A stretch of DNA of 53,175 nt from CAYPPG01 sp964412555 (lineage in GTDB: Bacteria; Hinthialibacterota; Hinthialibacteria; Hinthialibacterales; Hinthialibacteraceae): contig CAYPPG010000055.1 in the NCBI GenBank assembly GCA_964412555.1, positions 1 to 53,175 of the forward strand. Direction: 5' to 3'. The translations under genes were made by a program, and so were the position numbers. Shown piece after piece: positions 42,761-51,534 of the stretch; position 1 is the first letter of the stretch; every line of letters begins with the position of its first letter. The notes beneath the pieces were generated by a model. That model saw nothing but the letters and a program-made list of their open reading frames with translations. It was not told the DNA's origin and did not search any database.

Positions 42761-44296
42761 TCAATATGCCATAAGTTCCCAATCGCTCACATAAGTGTCA
42801 TCATCCGGAACTTCCACATTTGCCAATTGCTGCGTTCTTTCCACCGAATACCCCAATTCAGCGTAATTAAGTGTACTTTGATTGCTATGACAGCTCTTGC
42901 AGGTCAACGCATTTTCTTTGGTGATTCCGTGACTGAGGCTAAACAAAGCACAGTGAGATTCTTGGAAATGATCGAACGGTCCTGGCACCGGAGGAATCCC
43001 AATTTCGGCAGCCAATTCAGGGGTGTACATGGCTTCATACTGTGCTCGGCCGGCGGCGGCAGCGCCGGGAACATCTCCCTTCAAAAATATCTGTCCCCAA
43101 ACAACCGGAACCGGATGGTTGTTTGCATCCACCGGTTGATTGATGAATGTGGCTTTATAAGGATAAATTTTTCCATTGCTACGACTTCCTGCCGGTTCGA
43201 TTTCACCATGAACCGTTCCATTGAACCACCGATAAACTACGGCGTTTTCTTCACTTGCCAATTCAACTTTCACTTTGTAAATGGAAAGCGGATCGTCAAG
43301 ATCCGGTGGAATGACATCCGCATAGTCTTTATATCCGGCTCCTCCCGTTGTCTGGGCATGGCAGGCTGTACAGGCGATGAACGAGGTATGCAGGTTATAC
43401 ATTGGCTGTGATTTATGAGGCGTGTCCGAGTGGCATTCTATGCACATTTGCTGTTTGGGCGGAGGAGTATCATACGCATACAAATCATTGTTGCGGGACC
43501 GTTTATTTTTATGATTTCCGGCGCTGTGACAAGTAACACAAGTCATCCCCGCGGCGGCGTGAACATCGACTTTTTCATCGAACGCTGATCCGCGCTTGAA
43601 ATTGTACTCCATATTGTCCAGTTCGTATTTTCCGCCACCGGCCGCCGCATGACACCGCAAACAATATTCCGATTTAGGCAATCCCACATTTTTTGCCACT
43701 TCCAAAAAATGATTGAAATTCATGACGCCGTCCACTTTTGGCACAGCCAGAACAAGCGGTTTCCCATTGGGAAGCATTTCCGGCTCCCCATTGTTTTTGG
43801 CGATAAATAACTGACGGTTGTAATTGGGAGCATGACAGATAAGACAATCGACGTTGTTGCTTTCACTCTCTTGTACTTCTGTTTTTCCTACGGCGGTGAA
43901 CGGTTTGATACCAATTCCAATGTGACAGCGCGCGCATCCGCCCGGCACATCGACATGCGGAGTATCGGGATCGTCTTTCAAACTGCCCATCCAGTTGAAC
44001 TGCGGAAATGTCGTCGGAAAACCACAGAGTTTCCATAATTTCCCCGACCGTTGTATCTCTAAAGGATGACCTTCTTCGTCGAATAGATAATCTTGAGGAA
44101 CGGATGATTCGAATTTGTAGTGAACCGTCTGCTGCAGTTCGGCAATGGAACCGCTATGGCATGTTTCACATGTTTTCGCTCCTTTATACTCGCGGATGAA
44201 TAACGAGTGATCAATCCCATACCCCTGTGGTACGAGAAAGACAGACAGCGCGAGTACCGCGAGCCATACACTTTTTCTTTTGAATTGCCCTCTCAT
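42761..44296 (-). CDS. Exported octaheme c-type cytochrome
   Basis: 511 residues with a signal peptide (1-27, QGYG). There are eight CxxCH heme-binding motifs: CETCH, CARCH, CLICH, CLRCH, CVTCH, CIECH, CTACH and CKSCH. The last is far from the rest, about 65 residues before the end. The spacing of the first seven within roughly 275 residues implies a tightly packed multiheme core. Protein size and heme number are compatible with octaheme reductases of the nitrite, tetrathionate or hydroxylamine class, but I cannot assign a substrate by eye. It probably transfers electrons in the periplasm. GGAGG precedes the ATG by seven bases. The ArsR gene lies 22 bases upstream on the same strand, so the two are one operon. 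Confidence 0.9.
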   Translation of the reverse strand: MRGQFKRKSVWLAVLALSVFLVPQGYGIDHSLFIREYKGAKTCETCHSGSIAELQQTVHYKFESSVPQDYLFDEEGHPLEIQRSGKLWKLCGFPTTFPQFNWMGSLKDDPDTPHVDVPGGCARCHIGIGIKPFTAVGKTEVQESESNNVDCLICHAPNYNRQLFIAKNNGEPEMLPNGKPLVLAVPKVDGVMNFNHFLEVAKNVGLPKSEYCLRCHAAAGGGKYELDNMEYNFKRGSAFDEKVDVHAAAGMTCVTCHSAGNHKNKRSRNNDLYAYDTPPPKQQMCIECHSDTPHKSQPMYNLHTSFIACTACHAQTTGGAGYKDYADVIPPDLDDPLSIYKVKVELASEENAVVYRWFNGTVHGEIEPAGSRSNGKIYPYKATFINQPVDANNHPVPVVWGQIFLKGDVPGAAAAGRAQYEAMYTPELAAEIGIPPVPGPFDHFQESHCALFSLSHGITKENALTCKSCHSNQSTLNYAELGYSVERTQQLANVEVPDDDTYVSDWELMAY

Positions 44297-44318
44297 GTAG
44301 AAACCTCCTTCTTAAAAA

Positions 44319-44669
44319 TTATTCTTTTTCCTTTGTTTTACCTACATTGGACAAATGATTCAGCTGCGCCTTCAATGAATCACATAAAAATTGACAAAAA
44401 TGCTTCAAATTTGCATCCCGTATCGAATAGAATGTTTGAACTCCCTCTTTTCTTTGTTTGAGGAAATTGTTCCGGTATAAAATTGAAAGATGTTTGGAGA
44501 CTGTGGCTTGACTCTTGTTGACAAGCTCAGCCAAATGATGAACATTTCTTTCCTTTTCCATCAAGAGATGAAGCAAATGAATTCGAGTCGGATCACCCAA
44601 TGCCTTGATCCGTTCCGCCAACATCTGCCGAAATTCTTCGTTTTGTATGAAATTGAGTTCATTATTCAT
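44319..44669 (-). CDS. ArsR-family transcriptional regulator
   Basis: 116 residues. The winged-helix core is clear: IKALGDPTRIHLLHLLMEKERNVHHLAELVNKSQATVSKHLSILYRNNFLKQRKEGVQTFYSI, where the recognition helix is QATVSKHLSIL. There is no ELCVCD metal box in the alpha3 region; cysteines occur only in the C-terminal FCQFLC, so metal or redox sensing by C-terminal thiols is possible. These regulators usually repress their own operon and release it on ligand binding. Here the operon is itself plus the octaheme cytochrome, starting 22 bases downstream. An inverted repeat in the promoter fits self-repression. No Shine-Dalgarno is visible at the ATG at 44669. Confidence 0.9.
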   Translation of the reverse strand: MNNELNFIQNEEFRQMLAERIKALGDPTRIHLLHLLMEKERNVHHLAELVNKSQATVSKHLSILYRNNFLKQRKEGVQTFYSIRDANLKHFCQFLCDSLKAQLNHLSNVGKTKEKE

Positions 44670-44679
44670 TGCATAATTC

Positions 44680-44718
44680 CATAGCTATATTCTAATTTAG
44701 CTATGTTAGCAAAATCAA
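44680..44718 (-). promoter_or_regulatory. ArsR operon promoter with overlapping inverted repeat
   Basis: On the minus strand, -35 TTGATT (44718-44713) and -10 TAGAAT (44694-44689) are separated by 18 bases. The perfect inverted repeat CATAGCT/AGCTATG (44680-44686 and 44699-44705, twelve-base centre) straddles the -10 box, so ArsR binding would block transcription. A second imperfect palindrome, GTTGTTATAAATAGCAAC, lies farther upstream at 44751-44768. Confidence 0.7.
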
Positions 44719-45053
44719 CCTTTGCGTCACATATTTGCGATTTTTTTTTGTTGTTATAAATAGCAACATAATTATAAAGTGTATAAAAAGTGTAAACCTT
44801 AGTAAATGCTCTCTTACTGCCCATCAACAGAGAATTCACTTTCGATTATGTTCCACGACTTGCTCTATATCCACCAATAACCGGACTACAATATTTGAGT
44901 CTTTTAGTAATCTTTAAACCGATTGTTTCTTCCAATGGAACATGAATTGTTCTATGATGAGAGTGAGTCAAATCATAGTTTGTTCGTGACAGTCACATGT
45001 CTATGCCTCCAAACAAGGAAAAAATATCTTTCAAACAAAAAGGAGATTTTCCA
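44719..45053. other. Divergent intergenic region
   Basis: 335 AT-rich bases between the ArsR operon and the Tat-like gene at 45054. It holds the imperfect palindrome at 44751-44768 and AAAGGAG just before the 45054 start. I see no credible gene. Confidence 0.4.
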
Positions 45054-45698
45054 ATGAAAAATGAAATTTCCAGACGAACTTTTATTTTATTGGTTACTGT
45101 GTTCCTTTTCTTGTCCGGCATCGGAGAAACAAACGAACCGGAAAACAATCGTGGAGAATTGTTTTTCCGAGAGGATTGGAAAGAAATCCCAGCGGAAATC
45201 CCCGTATCCCAGAAACATGTCCAAAACCCGGAATTGATTGTCTCACGGCATGGGCCGGATGGGGATGCGATCAAAAAATCCCATCACGACAATATCCCCA
45301 ATGATCCATGGTATGTCTGGTCGGGTTCCTGCGAAAATGGGAGATGGGCGATCAGTCTGCGGAAAAAGGATGCGCTTATCGACCTCTCGAATGGATCGAT
45401 TCGATGGCGTACGAAGCAGTCCGGCCCCCATATCTTGAAAGTGATACTGGAACTCGAAAATGGTGAGTGGCTGGTGAGTGAGAAGGGATTCGGAGAAACT
45501 CCCGATTGGTACGTCTTTCATGTTCCGTTGAATCAATTGACGTGGCGGACTTTGGATATCCAGAAAGTGGAAGCGGGGGAAAAAGTGAAAGAGCCGAATC
45601 TCACGCGAGTGCGTTCTGTTGGTTGGACGGATTTGATGGTGGGAGAAAGCAGCCCCGGATGTACACGGGTGGATTGGATTGAAGTGTATAAATCCTGA
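45054..45698 (+). CDS. Exported beta-rich protein with twin-arginine-like signal
   Basis: 214 residues from the ATG at 45054, preceded by AAAGGAG with an eight-base spacer; an upstream start at 44997 lacks one. The N-terminus has SRRTFILLVTVFLFL, a good match to the twin-arginine motif S-R-R-x-F-I-L followed by a hydrophobic core, so export may be by Tat, as a folded protein. The mature part is beta-rich with many Trp (ELFFREDWKEIPAEIP, WYVWSG, WAISLRKKDALIDL, WTDLMVG, CTRVDWIEVYKS) and looks like a concanavalin/jelly-roll domain of the DUF1080 type, but the assignment is weak. No catalytic residues can be named. It stands alone. Confidence 0.75.
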   Translation: MKNEISRRTFILLVTVFLFLSGIGETNEPENNRGELFFREDWKEIPAEIPVSQKHVQNPELIVSRHGPDGDAIKKSHHDNIPNDPWYVWSGSCENGRWAISLRKKDALIDLSNGSIRWRTKQSGPHILKVILELENGEWLVSEKGFGETPDWYVFHVPLNQLTWRTLDIQKVEAGEKVKEPNLTRVRSVGWTDLMVGESSPGCTRVDWIEVYKS

Positions 45699-45958
45699 AC
45701 CGAACTTTCTCTTACCGAAAGGAAAAATGAAACCCACCGGCTATATTGTCCATCAACATGCTTCACGACAGGATAGACTTTTCGTACTTTTGCTACCCGT
45801 ATTTTTTTTAAAAAGATGAATTAAATATTCTATGAACTTGATTTCCTCCACCGAACCTTTATACTGTTTAATACTACTTCGTATGGTTTATTCATTTACT
45901 AAATAAAAGTGGATCGGTCATTCGTATCCTTTCCACCTCCACCCGGGAGCAGTACATC

Positions 45959-48463
45959 ATGGTTCCTTCCTATTTCACTCGGATTGTTAGGCTTTTCAAA
46001 AAATTGAACCTTCCCAAAACTTGGAAGATGATCAAACAACCGTCCAATGAAAAAAAAATCCCCTTGGCCTCGAATGAAAAAATAAATGCTTCTGTTTCCT
46101 TATCGTATCGTACAGCAAATCGTTTTCTCTTTGAAAAGGGACCAGAATTCCTAGGGAATATGCCGCTCCATTTTCATCTTCTTTTCTATGAAGGGGAAAA
46201 AGAAATTTTATCTTCCTCTGTGAAAGATCATTTGAGTAGGAACAGTCAGTATCCGGTATCCATGCAAAACCTGAGGCTATTCGCGGAAGATACGTTTCCG
46301 TTTTTGGAAAGAATCTCTATGGGGATTGTAAAGGATATTCCAGTTGATATTCGGTATAAAGAACTCGTAGAAATTGCAGAGAAATATAATGTTTACACGG
46401 ATTTATACACTGCCGATTCTATATATCACCATCCTGAAATAACGCAATTACAAGAGAAATATAAAGAGTGGTTAACATTATGCCACGAGGAAAACTGGAA
46501 ACCGGAATCATGGGAAAGTAGTGAATTCAGTTTAATCCATCCTCATTGTTCTTCTCAGAATCTTCCGAATTGGAATTCGGCCGTCTTATCCAACGGCGAT
46601 GTCGTAGTGTTTTTCAGTACGGAAAATTCTTCTCTCCAAGTGATGGGCAATATCAAAAGTATGAGGTTTTCCGATATCTGGTATGGACTCCATTATGGAG
46701 CCATGCGCAAAGCGTTTACAAGAGGAATGCATTTCCCCGATGATATGGATTATAACGATTTTTCCAACAATCAATATGAATTTTTACACTCTTTCCAGGA
46801 TGAGGAAATTTCGAAACTCCTCGATCAAAAGACACTATTGGATCAAATCATACAGTATGAAACCAAGATTGATTCCATTTTGCAAAAAATTTTTCGGTTG
46901 GAAAAGTCAGTTGATTCGCCCTATCGGTTTGCTGCGACAATGGCCAAACAAGTTCCACCACCAATCCAAAGAGACTTTTTTCCCGCTATCCAAGTAGAAA
47001 TGGATCATATACTTCGTGATTGGAACCGAATCCTATTTCAACAGGGGATTGAATTTCAAGGAAATTATCCTCGAGTGCTTTATATTTCTATCATGTGTGG
47101 ATGTAATCTTCGATGTATTATGTGCACCCTTCCTCAACATTCGGAAGAAGAAATCAAAGAATTAATGAATACACAAATGAAAGAAGAAACCTTTCAACTC
47201 ATTCAGGATCAATTGTTTCCTTATGCCGAACAAGTACTCCTCGGTGTCGGAGGAGAACCTACACTTCATCCGAAATTTACAGAATTTATTATCAAAGCTC
47301 ATCAAGCTGGAACGAATGTATATATTATGTCCAATGGTTTGGCACTTTCGAATGAACATATAGCTCGTACCGTCGTCCACCATGTTAAAGAATTTACTAT
47401 TTCCATGGACGGAGCGACAAAAGAAACGTATGAACGAATCCGAAAAAGGGCCAAATGGGATCAATTGATACGAGGAATTAAACAAGTGGTTGCGCTTCGG
47501 GATCAAACCCCGGAATCTTCATTGACTCTCAAGATATGTTATACCTTGATGACAGACAATATCGATGAATTACCGGAGATCGTCAAATTAGCGTATGAGT
47601 GGGGAATTGATAAGATCATCGGACAACATCTAATCGTTACTAAACCGGAATTAGCAAGTCATTCCCTTAGCCATATTCCTGAGCATGCGAATCGAATGAT
47701 GGAAAAAGCATTGAAATTGGCTCGACAATTCGGAATGGAAGTGGAATTACCGTCTATGTTTCCTCCGATTGACAATTCGCCGCCAGATCCATTGGCCTCA
47801 GATCAGCAATCTATCGTTTCCTCAGCAGATATAGATAAATCTCCGGCGAATGCGACTACGGAGATCCCCCCGCAAGAAGAGAATGCAATTCAAGAGATTC
47901 CCTCGCTCGAAGAGTCTGTCGAAATCGAACCTTTTAATGAAAATACTGAAACGGTTGATTTGCAAAATCATGAAAATGAATCCGATACCATTGAATCCCC
48001 TATAAATCATCTCTCAGAACCTTTTTGTAGACAATTGAATTTTTCGGTTGTCATCAATCCAACGGGACTGGTATTTCCGTGTTGTCATCCCGAAGCGGTG
48101 AATGAATTGCAAATGGGAAGACTTGATCAACAGTCCTTCCAGGATATATGGTTCGGCTCCTTATATCAATACTTAAGGGAAGGAGGATGGATGCCGCCCG
48201 TTTGCAAAAAATGTTATATTGATTTTCAATATACGGGTAACGTACCTGCCCCCCAAGTATTCTATTCCACCTGCATGAGTGAAAAACAAACTTTCAAAGA
48301 ACTCTATCCCAAGCAATTTATTCCGCGGAATATCCGATTTTTGAATTCCTTACTCCAACAAAATTCGCTGCTTCAAAACCATAAAAATTATTTATGCAGC
48401 GTTTTGAAGCATATGTCCAAACATCATGATAATTTAGTAAGAATTATTAGGAGTCAAGAATAA
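45959..48463 (+). CDS. Radical SAM/SPASM protein with a degenerate duplicated N-terminal half
   Basis: 834 residues. The C-terminal half has the [4Fe-4S]-binding motif in CNLRCIMC (C382, C386, C389), a GVGGEPTLHPKF S-adenosylmethionine-fold segment, ISMDGATKETYERIRK, and a SPASM domain with FPCCHP (C708, C709) and CKKC (C749, C752). Residues 32-240 repeat the same order but without cysteines at the cluster: NRFLFEKGPEFLGN parallels NRILFQQGIEFQGN, and NSAVLSNGDVVVFFS..GNIKSMRFSDIWYGLHYG parallels NFSVVINPTGLVFPCC..GRLDQQSFQDIWFGSLYQ. So the first half is a decayed, shortened copy. An acidic linker (about 600-685) separates barrel and SPASM in the active half. Such enzymes modify peptides, proteins or sugars; the substrate is unknown and no precursor peptide is visible nearby. 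GGGAG precedes the start. Confidence 0.9.
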   Translation: MVPSYFTRIVRLFKKLNLPKTWKMIKQPSNEKKIPLASNEKINASVSLSYRTANRFLFEKGPEFLGNMPLHFHLLFYEGEKEILSSSVKDHLSRNSQYPVSMQNLRLFAEDTFPFLERISMGIVKDIPVDIRYKELVEIAEKYNVYTDLYTADSIYHHPEITQLQEKYKEWLTLCHEENWKPESWESSEFSLIHPHCSSQNLPNWNSAVLSNGDVVVFFSTENSSLQVMGNIKSMRFSDIWYGLHYGAMRKAFTRGMHFPDDMDYNDFSNNQYEFLHSFQDEEISKLLDQKTLLDQIIQYETKIDSILQKIFRLEKSVDSPYRFAATMAKQVPPPIQRDFFPAIQVEMDHILRDWNRILFQQGIEFQGNYPRVLYISIMCGCNLRCIMCTLPQHSEEEIKELMNTQMKEETFQLIQDQLFPYAEQVLLGVGGEPTLHPKFTEFIIKAHQAGTNVYIMSNGLALSNEHIARTVVHHVKEFTISMDGATKETYERIRKRAKWDQLIRGIKQVVALRDQTPESSLTLKICYTLMTDNIDELPEIVKLAYEWGIDKIIGQHLIVTKPELASHSLSHIPEHANRMMEKALKLARQFGMEVELPSMFPPIDNSPPDPLASDQQSIVSSADIDKSPANATTEIPPQEENAIQEIPSLEESVEIEPFNENTETVDLQNHENESDTIESPINHLSEPFCRQLNFSVVINPTGLVFPCCHPEAVNELQMGRLDQQSFQDIWFGSLYQYLREGGWMPPVCKKCYIDFQYTGNVPAPQVFYSTCMSEKQTFKELYPKQFIPRNIRFLNSLLQQNSLLQNHKNYLCSVLKHMSKHHDNLVRIIRSQE

Positions 48464-49289
48464 AGAGTCTTTTAGGAATAAATCTAACCTCCCTTTAGTA
48501 AACATTGAAATCACAACGTTCCCTTTCCAATACAGTAAGCAATAAGCATAAGGAATGATATATCATGATTAACCACAACTTACAGTTACTATCATTGAAC
48601 ATAAAAAAAAATGAAAAAAACACTTGACAAAAAGTTGGCTTCTGTTCTATAGTAGAATTATCATTACTTAGAGAATAAAAGTTTAGAATATCAGTCAAGT
48701 TTGTAATGTTCATTCATGTTCGGGAAGGAACGGTATTCCCGTATTGTGTTGCAGGCGGTGCGGGAATGAGGGGGAATTGGAGCCTGCCGTTGGATTGAAT
48801 TCTGTCTTGTGCTGTTGAGCGCGCAATGTACCGCCGGCATCTTGCCGGCCTTGATACCCGCATTGCGTCCATTTACCGGAAAGGATTGTTCGATGAATCA
48901 ATAGGTCGTTCACCATTAAAAATGCAAGGGGAGCACATCGCCAAGGTTTGACGGCCCGATGCGATGCGCCCCCGGAAAGGAGGCTACCGATGGGTAGCCC
49001 ACCAGCTGTCATTCAAGCAGTGTTTGGCAGTGTCTGTCAAGCGGGTTGCGCCCGGTGGACAGGTGTGTATTCACGGGCTCCTCCTTGTTTTTTTCGTGTT
49101 TTGTGGGTGGTAAGGCACCACAACATCGGGCAATCACACAGGATTGCCCCTACGAGATGTAGGGATAGACCTATGTGTCTATCCGGTTTTGTCGGCCTTG
49201 CCTAACTGGTTAAACCATAAGGCGCCACTCGTCAGTGGCATAAGCAAATCAGTTACACGACACATAAAAAATAAACAAGGAGAAGTACC
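48464..49289. repeat. Intergenic mosaic of palindromic repeats
   Basis: 826 bases without a believable gene; its right two-thirds looks richer in GC than the surroundings. It contains GCCGGC-ATCTT-GCCGGC (48833-48849), the exact reverse complement of the hairpin at 2749-2765; GGGCAATC-ACACAG-GATTGCCC (49127-49148); CTAC-GAGAT-GTAG (49149-49161); GGATAGAC-CTATGT-GTCTATCC (49162-49183); and GCCACT-CGTC-AGTGGC (49224-49239). The stems differ but have the same design, a word, a short spacer and its reverse complement. The final 40 bases carry AAGGAG for the gene at 49290. A 100-codon frame on the minus strand (48710-49012) is low-complexity and unlike a protein. Confidence 0.8.
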
Positions 49290-51380
49290 ATGTTACACAA
49301 AATCAATACCTTAGCTATCGTCGCCGGTTTCTTTTTCGTTGTTTCCGTCGTATCGGTCGATACGTATGGTGAACACGCGATTGTGGAAATCAAGGATTTG
49401 GTCAAGGACGCTGCAGAAGCGGTGTGGTCGGATGGAAATGGGAATCCCCTTCCTTTCGATGAAACGCCGGGATTTTATGGTGGTGTTGAACGGGGTAACA
49501 AATTGGGTGGAGTGAACGGCTCGCACCTGTCGCAAACCGGAGTATTGCTGGTGAATGAAACCGTGAGCGCCCAGACTATCGACATCGATTTCGCGCCGAC
49601 GTTCGGACGGAGTAATTCCATTGTAAGAGGATCGTATACTCTCCAACTTCCGATGAAGAAACGGATTCAGCTGGAAGTGATCTACGATTTGTTCCTCGAC
49701 AACGAAGGCGTTCGTAATCCTGGTGAATTTTATGTGGAAGTGCATGAGAGGAATGCGCTGGATCAAAATCAGTGGATTCGCACGGGTGAATTTCACCAAC
49801 TCGAATCCATGAAAGCGCCGCGCGGATTGGAAAGAGTCAACAGAATTCACGATTCACGATTTGTCACGCATCATTTCGTTACAAATTTAACGCAATGGGC
49901 GGGGCGAGAGATTCGGTTGGATTTGATAGCCGAGATTCCGGCGCGGGCGGTAACGAAACAGAAAGCACGCTGGTGCTCGGCGCGGTTGGTGGGGGCGAGT
50001 TTCAATTTCGCGTTTACCAAACCGGAAGTCATGAAAAAGCAGTCCCTGAAAACCCATTCCGCCAAGCGGCACGAATCTTCTCCTCAATCCGTAAAATATG
50101 ATTACGATGTCTTTTCGACCACCGAAGAAATCACGATCAACGATGTGGAGAATCCGGAAGCGTCTGTCTCGACCGTGTTCATGAACAATCGTTGGTTGGC
50201 GTATTTTCACGGGAAAGTCGAAGGAACGAGCGATAGGGGCACGATGGTGTTTGATCTTGAGTATCCCCCGTCGGTAAGTTGGGCGAATATGTATTGGTGG
50301 CTGGCTTCGACGCTGGGCAGTCAGGTGCTGCGTGGAGAAGATGTGGAGACGGCAGTCCCGGGATCCTCCGGAATCGCCACGCGGGTGATCAAACCCTCGA
50401 CGGATACTGCGGATTGGCGGTATGGATATACTGGCCTTACTGCAGCAGTCACGGCGGAGAACCAGGTTCATGCCTTTATTCACACCGAGGATTGGTCGCA
50501 GAATGGAGTTAACTTAAATGATGATCCAGATGAACCAGATGGAAATCGCGATTATTGGTACGTGCGAATCGGGTATGCAAGATCGGATGTGGGAAATGGA
50601 ACCGGTTTTACTTGGATGTCCGATTCCAGCGTTGGTTCACCCACACCGGTTGTCGAATGCTTCATGCCGGAATGGGCTTATACATTTCCAAAGCCTCCTG
50701 CAAAACCTAGACGTTCGTATGGAGCAGCTATGCCGTCGCTGATTGAAGATCAATCGGGTGATTATTATTACATGTTTTATGTCAGATTTCTGGATGTCAC
50801 ATCGGTAAGTGACGCTTATGCAATCAGTTTAGGTCATCAAGACGCGACAGCCTGGGTTGAAGCGATCACGGCAACCGTCGGCGGGTTTTGGGATCAAATT
50901 TGTGTTGCTCGTGCGCCTAAAAACCTCGTCGTTTCGAGTAATTACACAAGCAATGCCAATCCATGGAAAAAGGGATTCCGTCCGAATAACGGCCAAGGGG
51001 ATTGGGAATTTACCATGGCCGGCCGGGTGGAAAATGGAACCGACGAAACTTCTTCGTATTCCTATCCGGTAATTCGAGATGTTCGTAGTTCACCCAAAGT
51101 GCATTACAACGATGTTGTCATCAACGAATACATGATGATCTGCCGTGGAAACGAAGGCTTTTACATTTACACAACCGACGACAACGATCTGACGGATTGG
51201 AGCACCGGTATTCTTCTCCTGGAACAGGAGGAAGGTACTCTGATTCTTGATCCGTCGTTAATCGGTACGCACGGCAATGACAAATTCGGTGAATCGCTTT
51301 ACAGATTGTATTACTCCTACGACACTGACTCATCACCTGGAGGTCACACATTAGTGAGGAGAACGGCTGTATTCTGGTAA
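49290..51380 (+). CDS. Large secreted protein, probable propeller fold
   Basis: 696 residues with a signal peptide (1-27, VDTYGE). AAGGAG precedes the ATG by about seven bases. An N-terminal beta-rich domain (30-245) with TIDIDFAPTFG and REIRLDLIAEIPA is followed by Trp- and Tyr-rich strands (about 270-690) such as WLAYFHGKVEGTSDRGTMVFDL, YWYVRIGYARSD, YYYMFYVRFLD, EYMMICRGNEGFYIYTTDD and YRLYYSYDTD. These read like blades of a five-bladed GH43-type or sialidase-type propeller, but I cannot point to catalytic residues. It is probably extracellular and carbohydrate-related, with no further support. A hairpin terminator follows the stop. Confidence 0.75.
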   Translation: MLHKINTLAIVAGFFFVVSVVSVDTYGEHAIVEIKDLVKDAAEAVWSDGNGNPLPFDETPGFYGGVERGNKLGGVNGSHLSQTGVLLVNETVSAQTIDIDFAPTFGRSNSIVRGSYTLQLPMKKRIQLEVIYDLFLDNEGVRNPGEFYVEVHERNALDQNQWIRTGEFHQLESMKAPRGLERVNRIHDSRFVTHHFVTNLTQWAGREIRLDLIAEIPARAVTKQKARWCSARLVGASFNFAFTKPEVMKKQSLKTHSAKRHESSPQSVKYDYDVFSTTEEITINDVENPEASVSTVFMNNRWLAYFHGKVEGTSDRGTMVFDLEYPPSVSWANMYWWLASTLGSQVLRGEDVETAVPGSSGIATRVIKPSTDTADWRYGYTGLTAAVTAENQVHAFIHTEDWSQNGVNLNDDPDEPDGNRDYWYVRIGYARSDVGNGTGFTWMSDSSVGSPTPVVECFMPEWAYTFPKPPAKPRRSYGAAMPSLIEDQSGDYYYMFYVRFLDVTSVSDAYAISLGHQDATAWVEAITATVGGFWDQICVARAPKNLVVSSNYTSNANPWKKGFRPNNGQGDWEFTMAGRVENGTDETSSYSYPVIRDVRSSPKVHYNDVVINEYMMICRGNEGFYIYTTDDNDLTDWSTGILLLEQEEGTLILDPSLIGTHGNDKFGESLYRLYYSYDTDSSPGGHTLVRRTAVFW

Positions 51381-51454
51381 CTCAATTGACATAAGCAAGT
51401 GATTACTGGATAAGAGGAAGTTTTTTCATTGTTTAACGTCCTCTGAGTGATAGC

Positions 51455-51478
51455 AGGGACGATTACTCTATCGTCCCT
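51455..51478 (+). terminator. Probable terminator after the 49290-51380 gene
   Basis: AGGGACGAT (51455-51463) pairs perfectly with ATCGTCCCT (51470-51478) across a six-base loop and is followed by the T-rich TGCTTTCCATTTTT. The stem is strong; the T-tract is interrupted, so efficiency may be partial. Confidence 0.7.
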
Positions 51479-51534
51479 TGCTTTCCATTTTTGGGTTGTT
51501 CGAAGAAATTTCAAAAAGTGTGAGGAATTCAATT

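Noticed and set aside
42677..43411. 244-codon plus-strand frame over the cytochrome
   Set aside because: Opposite an octaheme cytochrome with eight CxxCH motifs; it also spans that gene's terminator.
48710..49012. 100-codon minus-strand frame in the palindrome-rich block
   Set aside because: Composed of palindromic repeats read through, with no start signal or fold-like pattern.
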